Origin: Litoreibacter ponti
Lineage (GTDB): Bacteria; Pseudomonadota; Alphaproteobacteria; Rhodobacterales; Rhodobacteraceae
DNA: 64,000 nt
Reading direction: 5' to 3'
Assembly (NCBI RefSeq): GCF_003054285.1
Contig: NZ_QBKS01000001.1
Location: 1,984,001-2,048,000 of the forward strand
The position numbers and the translations under genes are program-made. Shown one piece after another: positions 45,302 through 53,913 of this stretch. The notes under the pieces are model-generated. The model had not been told where the DNA came from, did no database searches, and worked only from the letters and a program-made list of their open reading frames with translations. Numbering within the stretch: the first letter of the stretch is position 1; every line of letters begins with the position of its first letter.

Positions 45302-45481
45302 ATGAGAACCAATACCGCATGGCTCACCGAAAACATCGATGACCTAATCAACTTTTGTCGGCTGAACTCTCTCCCGAAGGTGGCTCTAACACTGGAAACC
45401 TCAAAGGAAATGTACTTAAACGAAGAGGCCGAAATTGAACTCCGGAAACGCCAGCCGCGCGAGGTGGTGCTTGATATCTGA
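45302..45481 (+). CDS. Small helical protein related to the W-x(4)-L-x-DLE family (59 aa)
   Basis: The frame from ATG 45302 to TGA 45481 encodes MRTNTAWLTENIDDLINFCR followed by LNSLPKVALTLETSKEMYLN and an acidic-basic tail. The Trp, the DL pair and the N-x-L turn align with the proteins at 36268-36444 and 40761-41051. It follows the luxI-type gene by about 100 bp but has its own CtrA-type box. The function is unknown. Confidence 0.55.
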   Translation: MRTNTAWLTENIDDLINFCRLNSLPKVALTLETSKEMYLNEEAEIELRKRQPREVVLDI

Positions 45482-45589
45482 TTTTTTCATGTTGATGTCC
45501 TGACATAGGGCTAAAGACTTGTGAGGACGGGTCTCTGGTGAAGGATGAAATATCTGGGACAGCCGAACTAAGAATGATTCACTGAAATG

Positions 45590-46490
45590 CTAACCAAGAA
45601 GATCCTGGCGATCCTTTCGCCAGGATCTTCCGTTTGCCCCTCCCTTTTTGATCTTCAGAGTGACCATGACGTAAAAGAGTTTTGTTCTGTTTAGCGTCAT
45701 CGATTCCAAAACTACAAATTCACTAGGGTCAGGATACATGAACCTGTAAATGACAGTTGCGGCGAGTGCGATTGCAGAGAGGATGGCCTTGGGCCAGCTA
45801 TCATAGCGAGGTGCGACCCGCCGCCAGTCTTTCAATCTGCCGAACATGACCTCAATGTGGTTACGGCACTTGTATCTGTATTTATCGTATCGCAGAATTT
45901 TGGAGCGTGACTTTTGACCCGGGATGACGGATGTATGCCCTTGCCTTGCGGGGTTTCTCTGAACCAGTCAGCATCATAGCCGCGATCTCCGAGCAGCCAA
46001 TCGATGTTTGGTAGGCTGCTCAACATTACCCGTTCGCTGATTTTGTCACTGACCAGTCCAGCGGTGACGAGGAGGTTGAGGGGGCGGCCTTGGCTGTCAC
46101 AGACGGCATGCAGTTTGGTCTTCATATCGCCCTTGGTCCGACCGATCAGACGTCCACGCCCCCTGTTCACGCCCATACTGGCCGCAGGACGGTGTGCCTT
46201 CAAATAGGTGGCGTCAATCATGACAGTCTTTTCCTCGCAATGCTCGTCGGCAAGTCCCATCATGATCTGGGCAAAGATCCACTTGTTGGTCCACCGCTTC
46301 CAGCGGTTGTACAGCGGTTTTACGGACCATACTCCTTCGGCGCATCGCGCCAGCGTAAGACATTGCGATTGATAGTGATAACACCATTCAGTACACGCCG
46401 ATTATCCATACGTGGTTTGCCATTGGACTTGGGAGAGACGGCCTTCAAACGCGCAATCTGCGCATCATCCAACCAATATAGATTGCTCAC
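45590..46490 (-). pseudogene. IS5-family transposase remnant with frameshifts
   Basis: Read from GTG 46488-46490, the first segment is the usual IS5 start (SNLYWLDDAQIARLK, then ITINRNVLRWRDAPKEYGP), ending at TAA 46320-46322 through a frameshift. A second frame carries the catalytic Asp segments MIDATYLKAHRPAASMGVNR and LLGDRGYDADWF. A further shift near 45905-45915 leads to the Glu segment RNHIEVMFGRLKDWRRVAPR. The end past ATVIYRFMYP is foreign. Two frameshifts and a lost 3' end show that it is dead. No clear inverted repeats were identified. Confidence 0.85.
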
Positions 46491-46892
46491 GTCATCGGTC
46501 GCTTTTCGACTGGTGAATCATGCAGCAAAACAAAAATGTATTGGTTCTGCCCATAGTGAGTTGCCGGGTGTGTTTTTGGGTCTCGAGATTTCTTGTAGGC
46601 TTTAAGGTACTATCAACGTTCTAAAACTCCAAAATCGATTATATAAAAGTAACTGTAGGACCTCGATGAGAGCTGCACTTTAGGGAGCTAAATCGCCTGC
46701 TTTTCCGAGTGCAGGATATGGAAGATATAATCAAACGCCGTCAGGTCGAACTAGAACGAGGCTAAACTTTAGCGCATCGAATAATTACTATTCAGCCGCA
46801 GTAGCGACTCTAAGTTTGAGTTGTAATATAGTAATTCCAAAGCAATGGGTGGCCAGGTTAAAAGATCAGAAGACCATTGCAATCGGCGATAA

Positions 46893-47078
46893 CTACTTCT
46901 GTGAGGAACATACCTTGCGTATCCATAACTCAGAGTACCCAGCCAGTACGAAAAAGAGTCCGGAAACAAAAGCGGACGTATAATAGAATCCAATAAGTTC
47001 GCCGATGCTCATATTTGAGAGTATGGCTGCAAGAAAGGTGCTTAGCGTTGCTATCAGAGCAATTAGAATTAGAACCAA
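46893..47078 (-). CDS. Small two-helix membrane protein, copy B of the duplicated cassette
   Basis: This is a 61-aa protein from TTG 47078. AGGAG six bases before it is a strong ribosome binding site and decides the unusual start. It begins MVLILIALIATLSTFLAAIL and continues SNMSIGELIGFYYTSAFVSG, aligning with the protein at 35040-35270 for about 45 residues. A third hydrophobic stretch (LFFVLAGYSELW) completes it. An exact CtrA-type box lies 41 bp upstream. Membrane location is predicted; function is unknown. Confidence 0.62.
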   Translation of the reverse strand: MVLILIALIATLSTFLAAILSNMSIGELIGFYYTSAFVSGLFFVLAGYSELWIRKVCSSQK

Positions 47079-47118
47079 GGTGAACTCCTATCTGACCATA
47101 GAGCATTCACGTAATTAG

Positions 47119-47133
47119 TTAATAATCTGTTAA
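47119..47133. promoter_or_regulatory. CtrA-type box, exact TTAA-N7-TTAA
   Basis: TTAATAATCTGTTAA lies 41 bp before the TTG start at 47078, the same distance class as in copy A of the cassette. Confidence 0.7.
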
Positions 47134-47171
47134 GTTTGAGGATCGATTGAGAGATTTAGCTAAGATTTTGA

Positions 47172-47205
47172 GGCCCTGAGCAATTCCGCTCAGGGCCGGC
47201 GTTTT
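47172..47205. terminator. Rho-independent-type hairpin, copy B
   Basis: GGCCCTGAGC and GCTCAGGGCC form a perfect 10-bp stem with a 6-nt loop, followed by GGCGTTTT on the plus strand. The stem differs from copy A at only the outermost pair, and the following CAATAAGTTGATAAGTTTAG is shared too. Confidence 0.75.
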
Positions 47206-47712
47206 AGGTCCAATAAGTTGATAAGTTTAGTGGGCGACTGCTGGCGCCGAGATCAGTTTAGCCACGAATGGATAATGGATCATTAAGTCTTGAAATTATG
47301 TGGCAACACGGAGGAACACCGTCTTTTCTGAATGAGAGATAGACGCGCTCAAGCGTGCATCGTGCAGAGCAGCTTCGGATCTAGCGATATTCCCGTAGCG
47401 CTGCGCAGTTATGTTGATCGAAAGACTTGAGACCCAAGACGTATGGCGGAAAAAAGGCCGCACAACGAATCGCTTCAGATGGTTTTTCTGCCCTTCGGCA
47501 CTTAGTTGAGAGACGGCCCATTCCCGACATTCAACGCGCACTCAGCACGCTGCCGCTGCAGCCTGCTTTCCTGACATTCGATGTGTTTGCGAGCTGCTCG
47601 GACAGATTTAGGGCATGCATACGGAAAGTACTTCGCCGCCCCATGGTTCACAGAAGACCCCAAAAAATGTAGGTTTCTTGTGAACAGAAAGGGAAAAAGG
47701 GCGTAGATCAGG
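47206..47712. other. Intergenic stretch: end of duplicated sequence plus degenerate repeat
   Basis: Up to about 47255 it continues the sequence shared with 35402-35447. Around 47548-47580 a diverged copy of the dispersed repeat (CTGCAGCCTGCTTTCCTGAC) is present. No gene is supported. Confidence 0.5.
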
Positions 47713-48624
47713 ATGGCACGACAGCTCCTAAACCAAGGTGACAAGAACTTTCTGGTTTATGCCGGTACTGGCACTGACCTGATATTCAATCATGGGCTTG
47801 AGTTACCAGGCTTTGCCTCGTTTCCATTGCTCGAACAGCCTGACACTAGAGCGATACTTGCCGGTCAGATGCAGGCTCTTGTTGATCTCGCCCGCGAAAT
47901 GAATGTCGGATGTATCCTTGATGCGCCCACATGGATGGCGAATGCCGACCGGGCGGCACCTTTGGGGTACGATCCAGAACAGCTTGTAGAGGTGAACAAA
48001 GATGCGGTCAGTCTAGTGGAAGACGTGCGCCGGGCCGCCGTTCGAGAAGATGTATTGGTATCGGCCAGTATAGGCCCACGCTTTGATCCTTACGCCGACA
48101 TCCCGCAGGTATCCGTCGAAGATGCACATCAATACCATGCCGCTCAAATGCACAGCCTGAAAGACACAACTGTCGACCTGGTTACCGCTTATACATTCAA
48201 CCGTCCAAATGAGGCAACAGGATGCATCCTCGCCGCCCGAGATGCGGGTCTGCCGATCATCATGTCTCTTGTTGTTGAGACAGATGGGTGCTTGGCGGGC
48301 GGAACCAAACTTGTGGACGCAATTGACCAGATCGATGGGGAATCGGACACGGCGGCAATGTTTTTTATGGTCAATTGCGCTCATCCGACCCATTTCGCCG
48401 GAGCGCTTGGCAACCACCCGAGGCTGAGAGGTATGGTGGCGAATGCTTCAAGTTGCTCTCATGCGGAACTTGACGAAGCAGATGAACTGGACGAAGGCGA
48501 TCCCGTTGAACTCGGTAAACAGATTGCCAAGATTGCGCGGAGCAATCCGTCCGTCCAAGTATTCGGCGGGTGCTGCGGCACCGACATGCGTCATCTGAAA
48601 TTGATTGCCAGCGGGCTTGCGTAG
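47713..48624 (+). CDS. Homocysteine S-methyltransferase-family protein
   Basis: This is a 303-aa protein. The zinc-binding cysteines are in place: Cys222 in FMVNCAHPTHF and Cys287-Cys288 in VFGGCCGTDMRHL. The barrel start FLVYAGTGTDLIFNHGLELP and the ETDGCLAGGTKL segment fit the Hcy-methyltransferase fold. Such enzymes transfer a methyl group, often from S-methylmethionine or a betaine, to a thiol such as homocysteine. No methionine-pathway gene is next to it. Its GC and position suggest that it came with the island. Confidence 0.88.
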   Translation: MARQLLNQGDKNFLVYAGTGTDLIFNHGLELPGFASFPLLEQPDTRAILAGQMQALVDLAREMNVGCILDAPTWMANADRAAPLGYDPEQLVEVNKDAVSLVEDVRRAAVREDVLVSASIGPRFDPYADIPQVSVEDAHQYHAAQMHSLKDTTVDLVTAYTFNRPNEATGCILAARDAGLPIIMSLVVETDGCLAGGTKLVDAIDQIDGESDTAAMFFMVNCAHPTHFAGALGNHPRLRGMVANASSCSHAELDEADELDEGDPVELGKQIAKIARSNPSVQVFGGCCGTDMRHLKLIASGLA

Positions 48625-48816
48625 CTAACCTACTTCCACGGCCCTTACCAGCTATTCATCGTGTCACGCGACGCCGCATTGCAGCTTCACCGAACGGGCC
48701 ATTCGCCGCGCCAGGAAAATCTGAACGCGGTTGAACTCACAATCGGCGGGACAAAACATCATTTCGCTGCGGCTGTGCCAACGAGCGCAGGCCGACAGAA
48801 CGCTCGAACGTGCGGG

Positions 48817-49437
48817 CTAACCGCTCTCCAGCATAGCAGCGAGGGATCGGGCGAGCATCTCTTCCGTTGAGATCGGCGGGTCGGAGCTTCCGCAAATCTG
48901 ATCCTCGTTCTGCAGGATCACAAAACCGTGGATCAGGCTCCAGACCGCATTGATCCGGATATCGAAGAGACGAGGGTCCCGCGGCGCGCCGGATAGCGTC
49001 TCTCCCACGGCGTCTTGAAGCAAAAGATACGCCCGCCGCGACTGGCTTTCGGGATTGTCTGTCCGGGGCGGTGCGGTGTCCTTGTCGAACATCAAGCGAA
49101 GCATAACGGGACAGCGGCTGCCGAAATCCAGATAGGCCATCGCCATCCGGGTCAAGACATTTACCGGCGGTCCGGAGGCAGTGATCTTTGCATTCTCAAG
49201 AGCGTCCGAGAGTTCGCGAAACCCGTCCGTTCGACAGTCTGCAAAGAACGCATCAAGGTTCTTGAAGTGATGGACCGGCGCGGCGTGAGAAACCTGTGCA
49301 TTTCGGGCCAAGGCGCGGAGGGAAAAGCCCCGCAGCCCGTCAGCTTCCAACATCTCCCGACCCGTCTTGATCAGCACGTTGCGAAGATCGCCGTGGTGGT
49401 ACGACGTGGGCTCCGTAGTGAGGACAGTCATGATCAT
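48817..49437 (-). CDS. TetR/AcrR-family regulator (divergent from exported protein)
   Basis: This is a 206-aa protein. The N-terminal DNA-binding domain reads YHHGDLRNVLIKTGREMLEA, GFSLRALARNAQVSHAAPVH and HFKNLDAFFADCRTDGFREL, the typical TetR pattern with a YHHGDLR start. The C-terminal helical part (RCPVMLRLMFDKDTAPPRTD and later residues) resembles the WHG-type sensor domain. It is divergent from the exported-protein gene at 49523. Two 15-bp palindromes between the two starts (49458-49472 and 49492-49506) are its likely operators, so it probably represses both genes. Confidence 0.88.
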   Translation of the reverse strand: MIMTVLTTEPTSYHHGDLRNVLIKTGREMLEADGLRGFSLRALARNAQVSHAAPVHHFKNLDAFFADCRTDGFRELSDALENAKITASGPPVNVLTRMAMAYLDFGSRCPVMLRLMFDKDTAPPRTDNPESQSRRAYLLLQDAVGETLSGAPRDPRLFDIRINAVWSLIHGFVILQNEDQICGSSDPPISTEEMLARSLAAMLESG

Positions 49438-49457
49438 ACCCCCTGTTAAACAAGTTT

Positions 49458-49506
49458 CTTGTCATTGACAAGATTGAGAGCGCATCCTTAACTTGTCACT
49501 GACAAG
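49458..49506. promoter_or_regulatory. Two TetR-type operators in the divergent promoter region
   Basis: CTTGTCATTGACAAG (49458-49472) and CTTGTCACTGACAAG (49492-49506) are palindromes with identical CTTGTCA/TGACAAG half-sites, centres 34 bp apart. They lie between the TetR start (49437) and the exported-protein start (49523). Confidence 0.85.
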
Positions 49507-49522
49507 ATAAAAGGAATCAATC

Positions 49523-50107
49523 ATGCTCCCTTCGTTCAAACCATTGTTCGCTCTCACATGCATTGCGGCACCGTCACTGCTTTGGGCAGAGACATCGCAA
49601 ATCGATCTCATCGGGACTTGGCAAACCGAATTGTCGGAACAACAGGCCCCCGGTGGTGGGCCAAGCGCGTACCTTCGGCAAACCACGATCTTCACAGACA
49701 GCCGACAGGACATCCGCGCCGAGATTTTCGCAGACCCCGACGGTCAGATGCCAATTTTCACCTATGCCTCCTCCGGCCCCTACACGCCGGTTGGGTCTTC
49801 CACTGTCATCGACGGAGCGCTGAACCTGGAGCTGATCAACGAGACGTCTGAGGTAACGATCTACATGGATGTCCCCGACCTAATAGCGGCGGTCGGCATG
49901 GGCGAATGCGATTTGGTTCTAAAACAGGCGGTGGATGTGACGGACTGCATTTCCGGCCCGCCGTTCCTAGTCACGGACTGCACCGACCTCGACCTTGTCC
50001 TGGTCGATGAGGGTGGTACCCGGTTGCGCTTTGGCGACCAAAGTGTTGATCGCTGCGTTTCGCGGCCGACAGAGCTTGACCAAACAGAGTTTCGCAAGGT
50101 CGAGTAG
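49523..50107 (+). CDS. Exported protein of unknown function under TetR control
   Basis: This 194-aa protein has a signal peptide (MLPSFKPLFALTCIAAPSLL, cleavage near AWA-ET). The mature part is beta-rich: IGTWQTELSEQQAPGGGPSA, then YLRQTTIFTDSRQDIRAEIF, and four cysteines near the C-terminus that could form disulphides. The IGTW start and the R-x-x-x-F strands recall APCDD1-like or lipocalin-like barrels, but this is loose. Its AAAAGGAATCAATC leader gives a plausible ribosome binding site. Strong TetR-type operators suggest that it is switched on by a small molecule. Confidence 0.7.
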   Translation: MLPSFKPLFALTCIAAPSLLWAETSQIDLIGTWQTELSEQQAPGGGPSAYLRQTTIFTDSRQDIRAEIFADPDGQMPIFTYASSGPYTPVGSSTVIDGALNLELINETSEVTIYMDVPDLIAAVGMGECDLVLKQAVDVTDCISGPPFLVTDCTDLDLVLVDEGGTRLRFGDQSVDRCVSRPTELDQTEFRKVE

Positions 50108-50202
50108 AAATCCGGTCATTCGCTGCTTCACAGAAACATTGAAGAATGGGCTCTTCGCAGCCATTGGAACTGACGCAGCATCGGCGTGCCAAGGGGTCTA
50201 GT

Positions 50203-50300
50203 GACCTTCAAGGACGGCCCAGAGCCGCCCTTGAGAACGGTAACCAAATGCTGCGCTCGCAGCCCGGTTTGCGGCCTTTCGCTGCAAGTGCAAAATTTAG
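50203..50300. repeat. Dispersed repeat copy with hairpin downstream of the exported-protein gene
   Basis: TTCAAGGACGGC and GCCGCCCTTGAG form a hairpin at about 50207-50235 and may act as a terminator. The part at 50230-50296 (ATGCTGCGCTCGCAGCCCGG, later AAGTGCAAAAT) is clearly related to 33517-33582. Confidence 0.55.
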
Positions 50301-50355
50301 TAAATAACCACCTCAAATCATGACGCTTAGCATAAGGCAGATAGCTCGGGTGGTA

Positions 50356-53300
50356 CTAAGGCAGAAAGTGACCGACGCGCCATTGTTGCAGGTACTGACC
50401 CACAGAAGGATTCCGGTTTAGCGTTTGGATGGTATCCAATACTACTCGCGCATCCGGTCCCTGAAGCCTTATAAGGTTGCGGAGAATGATACCAGTAGCC
50501 TTTGCTCGAACTGCCGACAGTGAGCCAATTGTCCAAAGTCCTCTGATTGTTGCCAATGCCACTTCAACATGAGAACGCATTTCCGCACCTTTCTGTCCCA
50601 ATAGGGAGCTATATTTTGCAAAGTCGTCTTCAGTGATCTCACCCGATGCCATCATCTCAGCAGCGAACAGCAGGCGATCTGCGTTCGTGCTGAGAGCATC
50701 CTCGCCCAAGTATTGTAGTTCGAGTGTTCCTTTGACTACCTTCTCGACGGGAATGCGTTTTTGTTCCTCTAAATGGAATAGTAGAGCCTGCATCCAAGCT
50801 CCGGGAACGCCAAACAAGCCCTCTGCCCAGTTCCTCAGGTGGAAGTCATCAGAGATCAAAACGCGACCTGATCCATCCGCGGTAAAAATATCATCGAAGA
50901 ACCGACCTCCGGCTTCTCTTCGAAACCGAATTACCTCATCCGGCGGGTCAATCTTGGCTATTGCGGGCAGCACAGAGCATCTTGATTGAAGCCACTGCAA
51001 ATCAGCACTCAGCATATCGAGTTTCGCGACTACGTCTTCTTCCGACGTTTCAGTCATAATTATCTGACCATCGCGGATAGAGATGTTACCTGTCCTTTTT
51101 TCGCCGGATTCGCTATCAAAAAAGCTGGTATCTTCGAGTTGCTGCAATCGCCGAATGTAAACGTCGACGGTTTCTTGAGTTACTCCGATCTGGCCAAATT
51201 CCTCTTCGACAGCAGTCTCAATTTTTAGGCGGCGCATCAAATAGAAGGCCGCAGCGTCAACAATCACACCAGACTTCTTCGCCGAAAGCAGCGATCTTTG
51301 AGCTTTCTCTTGGTCCACGTGCGAGCATGACGAAACCTTCGGGGGGATGCCGCATTCCGCGTACAGGCCGAGAAATGCGTCGATTGGGTCAATCCCTAGG
51401 TGATAGCCCAAGATATAAATTGGGTATGACCCTTCCAGATATTCCGCCGCTTTGCTTTGTGCATAGTCCACCCTTTGTTTGAGCATAGCCTTCATCTCAT
51501 CGAGGCCAGACGGGTCTTCAAAGTTGACCGATACCGACTTGAATCCTGAGACGTAAGGGAAACGCTCCTCAAACTTATGAGCGATTTGGTGAAACGCCGC
51601 TAAGGCTTTGTGCTTGACAGATGTTATTCTGGCGGTGCCGTTTCCTTTGAAGGGCCAATCAAAATCATCCCCTACGGTCTTTCCAAGCGCGGCGATAGCG
51701 ACAGGGTGATCCAGAGCAATGTTACCCTCTCTTAGGGTGAACAAATCGTCCTCGGTCTCAAGCGTAAAGGACTGTATTGTACCGTCGCCCCGCTCAATTT
51801 CGAACGACGCGCCATCCTGAACTACGTCGACTTGGAAACTGTCGTCTGTATCTTTGGGGCGTCCAAAAGCAAGGACGCTCGCGCTGAGCGCCAACCATGC
51901 CTGAGCGTCATTTTGATTTTCACAAAAAAGCCGGTATGCAAATGCCCGAGCGCGCTCCAGCTCACCGCAAAATACAAGAAGCTTAACGTAGTTTGATCTG
52001 TCTTCGACGGTTCCTGTGAGTTTTGCATCATCTAGTCTGGTGACAACGCGCTTTATCCTGTTTTTGTCGTTTGTACGGAGAAGCGCTTGGACGTACCATT
52101 CAAGGGCGTTTATTGACTTTGGGTTGTCTTCGAACAGTTTTCTAGCAGGTGGGACGGCTTTCGCAGCTACACCACTTAGGTACGCTACATTTGAGCTAAA
52201 ACGCCATCCGAAGACTGTCTCTTTGACTTGAGGCGACAGGGCGTCGTCAATTTCCTTCGCCAGGGTTCCCAAATGGCCCCTTACACAAGCGTCGCATAGC
52301 GTTTCCAAGGCTGGGCTTAGTTTACGAAAGCTTACTTTATCTCGAAGCAGATCGGTGCATTCTCTAAAAAAACCACGAGCAAGCAGTTCTTCGGCTGTTT
52401 GAAGAACGATGAAGAAATCCCAGCCGTCTGCTTCATTGAGAGAGGCCAATAGGTTCGCCTGTTCTTGTGAATGCTCGTGAACCTCAATCGGAAGGCTCTC
52501 AAAATCCTTTGGATCGGTCCGAATTTCAAAGGCACGCTCGTATGCTGATTTCAACAGCACTAATTCTGTTAATTCAGGGCCAACAGCGGCCAACTCATCG
52601 AGCGCTTGGTCAGCAATTTCACGGTTCAGTGAGTTGATGCCGATCCTAGCTTTTGTGGTGAGAGCATGTGTTCTCAGTCCTTCCTCGGGTCCAGCTTTCA
52701 AAACCGCATCAATTCTTTCCAGAGCGTCGGAAACGGCACCATTCTTGGCCTCGATCTCTGACGCCATTATCTGAAGATCCAAGGCGTCCGCCTGCGGGCG
52801 AATTAACTCCAACGCATCATGGTCTTTGTCATCTTGAAGAAAGAGAACTGCTCGCACCTGAGCGACATCACTGCTCAAAGACGGAAAGGCTTCGAGCGCA
52901 ATGTCCAATAACTTTGCAGCTTCGGCTGTTTTTCCGACTAGCCTGAGTGACACCGCTGCGTTATTTGCCTGAGACGGAAGCAGAAGCTTGTTCGGCGGAC
53001 GATTCTCCAGCGAAATTTCTAGATCGCGCCGCAGTATCTCGGCACATTTTTCGACCTCGTCTTCGAAACCTTCTGGCATTTTGGCCCCAAGCAAAAAAGC
53101 TTGGTTCTGCTTAACATCTTCGAGTACAGACAAAGCCCACATCGTTCTGATTGCGTCATTTTCAGGTGCTGCGCCAAAAGCGTTATCGAGTTCGGCCTTG
53201 TAGGTTTCAGGGCGAACTCCCCGGCGGTACTCCAAGAAAGCAGCTTGGACATCCTCTGAAGCCATCTCTTCAGCAATGATGTCTTCGGGCTGAACTTCTT

Positions 53301-53913
53301 CATTCAGGTTCCGTGCTGTGTGGCACAAAATGCACGCAGCAAGAGTGCGATGATCTCCATCGATTTCCAGTAGTTCCTTTGCCCTTTCCAGAGCTGACCG
53401 ATCCTCACCATCAAGCAATTCTGCAAACGCCAAGGCGGTTCTGGCTTTCGGATGATCAGGAAAGAACTCATGCGCGGCCCTTAGTGAAACGCTCGCACTC
53501 GGGAAATCACCGATGTTTTGTTTGATGACTCCAATGTTGAAGTTCAAACGAAAGGCAAAGTAGCCATCGGTGTACGGGTCTTCGGATTTTAGATTTTCCA
53601 GCAGTTTGACGGCTGTGTCGCTGTCACCCTGTCGAGCGATATTTCGATATTTCAGTATGCGCTGAATTTCCGGTCGATCATCATTGTCAAAGGTATCATC
53701 TGCGAACGACTGAACATCAGTCTCGCCGCTACCCTTTTGAACTTGTTCCAAGATTTCTCGCGCGAGTGGAGAGCTCTTGTCTGCAATGATGAAGTTTTGA
53801 ATGGACTGATCGACCGTGTTTCCGTCACCACTGACGTTCACAGACTGGGTGTTGGTCGATTTGTCAGCCTGAAACAGCCTCTTTAGAGGCGACGGTAGAC
53901 TGAACTTCATCAA
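50356..53913 (-). CDS. TPR-GreAB/C-PIN protein (candidate conflict-system nuclease)
   Basis: This 1185-aa protein begins with a low-complexity motif (TQSVNVSGDGNTVDQSIQNF, residues 22-41). Residues about 70-690 are helical repeats of TPR type. Residues about 708-768 resemble the GreA/GreB C-terminal domain (ALDHPVAIAALGKTVGDDFD then ARITSVKH). The C-terminal part has PIN-like acidic positions: Asp886 in VIVDAAAFYLMRRLKI and Asp1022-Asp1023 in VLISDDFHLRNWAEGLF. PIN domains cut RNA. This TPR-GreAB/C-PIN order has been described computationally as a conflict-system protein (my recollection of the domain family). Its start overlaps a 59-aa membrane-protein gene that carries the same N-terminal motif. 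Confidence 0.82.
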   Translation of the reverse strand: MMKFSLPSPLKRLFQADKSTNTQSVNVSGDGNTVDQSIQNFIIADKSSPLAREILEQVQKGSGETDVQSFADDTFDNDDRPEIQRILKYRNIARQGDSDTAVKLLENLKSEDPYTDGYFAFRLNFNIGVIKQNIGDFPSASVSLRAAHEFFPDHPKARTALAFAELLDGEDRSALERAKELLEIDGDHRTLAACILCHTARNLNEEVQPEDIIAEEMASEDVQAAFLEYRRGVRPETYKAELDNAFGAAPENDAIRTMWALSVLEDVKQNQAFLLGAKMPEGFEDEVEKCAEILRRDLEISLENRPPNKLLLPSQANNAAVSLRLVGKTAEAAKLLDIALEAFPSLSSDVAQVRAVLFLQDDKDHDALELIRPQADALDLQIMASEIEAKNGAVSDALERIDAVLKAGPEEGLRTHALTTKARIGINSLNREIADQALDELAAVGPELTELVLLKSAYERAFEIRTDPKDFESLPIEVHEHSQEQANLLASLNEADGWDFFIVLQTAEELLARGFFRECTDLLRDKVSFRKLSPALETLCDACVRGHLGTLAKEIDDALSPQVKETVFGWRFSSNVAYLSGVAAKAVPPARKLFEDNPKSINALEWYVQALLRTNDKNRIKRVVTRLDDAKLTGTVEDRSNYVKLLVFCGELERARAFAYRLFCENQNDAQAWLALSASVLAFGRPKDTDDSFQVDVVQDGASFEIERGDGTIQSFTLETEDDLFTLREGNIALDHPVAIAALGKTVGDDFDWPFKGNGTARITSVKHKALAAFHQIAHKFEERFPYVSGFKSVSVNFEDPSGLDEMKAMLKQRVDYAQSKAAEYLEGSYPIYILGYHLGIDPIDAFLGLYAECGIPPKVSSCSHVDQEKAQRSLLSAKKSGVIVDAAAFYLMRRLKIETAVEEEFGQIGVTQETVDVYIRRLQQLEDTSFFDSESGEKRTGNISIRDGQIIMTETSEEDVVAKLDMLSADLQWLQSRCSVLPAIAKIDPPDEVIRFRREAGGRFFDDIFTADGSGRVLISDDFHLRNWAEGLFGVPGAWMQALLFHLEEQKRIPVEKVVKGTLELQYLGEDALSTNADRLLFAAEMMASGEITEDDFAKYSSLLGQKGAEMRSHVEVALATIRGLWTIGSLSAVRAKATGIILRNLIRLQGPDARVVLDTIQTLNRNPSVGQYLQQWRVGHFLP

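Noticed and set aside
46769..46993. Minus-strand frame overlapping the small membrane protein, copy B
   Set aside because: It overlaps the copy-B gene in another frame. The copy-B frame has homology to copy A and a strong ribosome binding site, while this one has neither.
48661..48870. Short frame between the methyltransferase and TetR genes
   Set aside because: It runs into the 3' end of the TetR gene on the other strand and its composition is that of the dispersed-repeat DNA.
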